From Desulfobacterales bacterium (GTDB taxonomy: Bacteria > Desulfobacterota > DSM-4660 > Desulfatiglandales > Desulfatiglandaceae): a stretch of 6,727 bases of DNA. The notes under the pieces are model-generated. The model worked only from the letters and a program-made list of their open reading frames with translations, did no database searches and had not been told where the DNA came from. Below, piece by piece: positions 5,760-6,727 of the stretch (its first letter is position 1; every line of letters starts with the position of its first letter). The translations under genes were made by a program, and so were the position numbers. The stretch is taken from NCBI GenBank assembly GCA_027061865.1, contig JAMOVZ010000381.1, forward strand, positions 1-6,727. The letters run 5' to 3'.

Positions 5760-6457
5760 CTGCCTTTAATCACCTTGTAGGCCTTTTTTGCGGCTTGTTG
5801 TTCGGCCTCCTTTTTGCTTTTGCCCTCGCCCTCTGAAACGGTCTCCCCACGGATGGATAGAGACACCCGGAAGGTCTTGTCGTGAGGCGGCCCCCATTCT
5901 GCCACAAGTCTGTACGAAGGCACGGTTTTAAACCTTTGCTGGGTAAGCTCTTGAAGAAGGGTCTTGTAATCATAGACTAATTTGCCTTTTTCAAGCTTCT
6001 CCAAACGGGGCAAGAACAAGCGCTCAATTACTCTCCTTGCCTCGCCAAACCCCCCATCCAAATAGATGGCACCCAGGATGGCCTCTACCGCATCTGCCAA
6101 GATGGAGGGCTTATCCCTTCCGCCGCTTATCTCTTCGCCCTTCCCAAGAAGAAGATATTTGCCTAAACCAAGGGTTGTTGCCACCTCGTGGAGTGCCGTC
6201 TCATCCACCAAGGTGGCCCTGAACCTTGAAAGTTCGCCTTCCACGGCCTCTTCGAATCGCTCCATTAATAGATGGCTCACTACAAGATCCAAGACCGCGT
6301 CACCCAAAAATTCCAGCTTCTCGTTATTTTTCAATTGAAGATGGGACTGTTCATTTGAAAAGGAGGCATGGCACAGGGCGGTAATCAACAAGGATTCATC
6401 CTTGAATCTGTAGCCCAGCTTCTTGCACAGTTCCGTGATTTTTGCATTAGAAATCAA
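5756..6457 (-). CDS. rnc: Ribonuclease III
   Basis: This 233-residue enzyme cleaves double-stranded RNA, including rRNA precursors, and has the usual length. The nuclease domain (about 1-155) carries the signature NEKLEFLGDAVLD with Glu46, Glu49 and Asp53, and the second metal-binding pair Asp122 and Glu125 in ILADAVEAILGAIYLDGG. The double-stranded RNA-binding domain (about 161-230) runs from DYKTLLQELTQ to SKKEAEQQAAKKAYKVI. The start is TTG at 6455-6457: no ATG or GTG occurs in frame between it and the upstream in-frame stop at 6491-6493, and the next internal Met (residue 65) lies after the catalytic signature. GGGGTGG at 6467-6473, nine bases upstream, is the likely ribosome site. It is the first gene of the rnc / radical SAM / era operon and its stop overlaps the next start by four bases. 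Confidence 0.98.
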   Translation of the reverse strand: MISNAKITELCKKLGYRFKDESLLITALCHASFSNEQSHLQLKNNEKLEFLGDAVLDLVVSHLLMERFEEAVEGELSRFRATLVDETALHEVATTLGLGKYLLLGKGEEISGGRDKPSILADAVEAILGAIYLDGGFGEARRVIERLFLPRLEKLEKGKLVYDYKTLLQELTQQRFKTVPSYRLVAEWGPPHDKTFRVSLSIRGETVSEGEGKSKKEAEQQAAKKAYKVIKGR

Positions 6458-6492
6458 TGTGAAATACCACCCCGCTTCCTCGTGTTTCTCTT

Positions 6493-6522
6493 ATTTTACC
6501 TGCTCACGCCACGTTAAGGCAA
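6493..6522 (-). promoter_or_regulatory. Candidate sigma70 promoter of the rnc operon
   Basis: On the minus strand TTGCCT (6522-6517, four of six to consensus) is followed after 18 bp by TAAAAT (6498-6493, five of six). The start would be near 6486, leaving a leader of about 30 nt before the TTG start. No RNase III-type long hairpin is evident in this short leader, so autoregulatory cleavage as in E. coli is not visible. Confidence 0.45.
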
Positions 6523-6561
6523 CAGCCCATCTATACGGAAGGATCCGCACCTAAACATCTC

Positions 6562-6727
6562 TTAAGGTTTTAAGAGTTCATCCAGCTTGCCGGAAAGTTG
6601 GTCTATCCTGAAAGGCTTTTGAATAAATCCCTCACAGCCCCTCTCAAGAAGCCTTCCTGCTTCGCCCTCGATGCCGTAACCAGTTGCAAGAAGCACCTTG
6701 ACCTCGGGATCAATGTCTCTGAGTCGG
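6562..6727 (-). CDS. C-terminal end of a response regulator receiver domain (partial, enters from right edge)
   Basis: The last 54 codons of a leftward gene end at TAA (6562-6564). The peptide contains VKVLLATGYG, with the conserved Thr, and CEGFIQKPFR, with the conserved Lys-Pro pair of receiver domains, then a final helix IDQLSGKLDELLKP. The phospho-acceptor Asp lies outside the window. A protein ending directly after a receiver domain, with the wording GCEGFIQKPF, is typical of the C-terminal receiver of hybrid histidine kinases, but a stand-alone receiver protein is equally possible. It ends about 105 bp upstream of the rnc start. A small 7-bp stem (6559-6576) spans its stop but has no T run, so no clear terminator is seen. 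Confidence 0.88.
   Translation of the reverse strand, partial: RLRDIDPEVKVLLATGYGIEGEAGRLLERGCEGFIQKPFRIDQLSGKLDELLKP

Noticed and set aside
6559..6576. CTCTTAA/TTAAGAG stem at the end of the receiver gene
   Set aside because: Only 7 AT-rich pairs with no T-tract; too weak to call a terminator.

Overview
The window looks like chromosomal DNA from a mesophilic Gram-negative bacterium, most likely Desulfobacterota (the former Deltaproteobacteria). I infer this from three things. A sensor kinase is paired with a sigma54-activating NtrC-type regulator. The gene order is rnc, Elp3-like radical SAM gene, era. The partial gene at the left edge reads like the N-terminal part of a radical SAM protein that I associate with that phylum. 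No phylogenetic test was possible, so the assignment is tentative. I see no rRNA, tRNA, CRISPR array, intact insertion sequence or phage gene.

Layout from left to right. (1) Positions 1-512, minus strand: the 5' part of a radical SAM gene that runs off the left edge and starts at GTG. (2) Positions 513-579: a compact divergent promoter region with abutting -10 boxes. (3) Positions 580-3396, plus strand: a two-gene operon of a membrane sensor histidine kinase and a sigma54-dependent NtrC-family response regulator, 6 bp apart. (4) Positions 3397-3858: a 462-bp region with no supportable protein gene but much signal structure. It holds two palindromes, a diverged direct repeat, an IHF-like site, a close match to a sigma54 -24/-12 promoter, an intrinsic terminator hairpin, and a 17-bp perfect inverted repeat with a related half-copy. 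(5) Positions 3859-6457, minus strand: an rnc / radical SAM / era operon in which both junctions are 4-nt ATGA overlaps and rnc starts at TTG. (6) Positions 6562-6727, minus strand: the C-terminal end of a receiver domain from a gene entering from the right.

The most interesting reading is region 4. The sigma54-like promoter at 3588-3604 points right, and its predicted start near 3615 is only about 20 nt before a terminator-type hairpin at 3636-3675. Together they would make a roughly 60-nt small RNA whose unpaired 5' part carries CCTCCT, the same letters as the anti-Shine-Dalgarno core. Upstream lie palindromes at enhancer-like distance and an IHF-like bend site, directly downstream of a gene for a sigma54 activator with an intact GAFTGA loop. 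The hypothesis is that the two-component system drives a neighbouring sigma54-dependent regulatory RNA. Each element is visible in the sequence. The linkage between them is inference.
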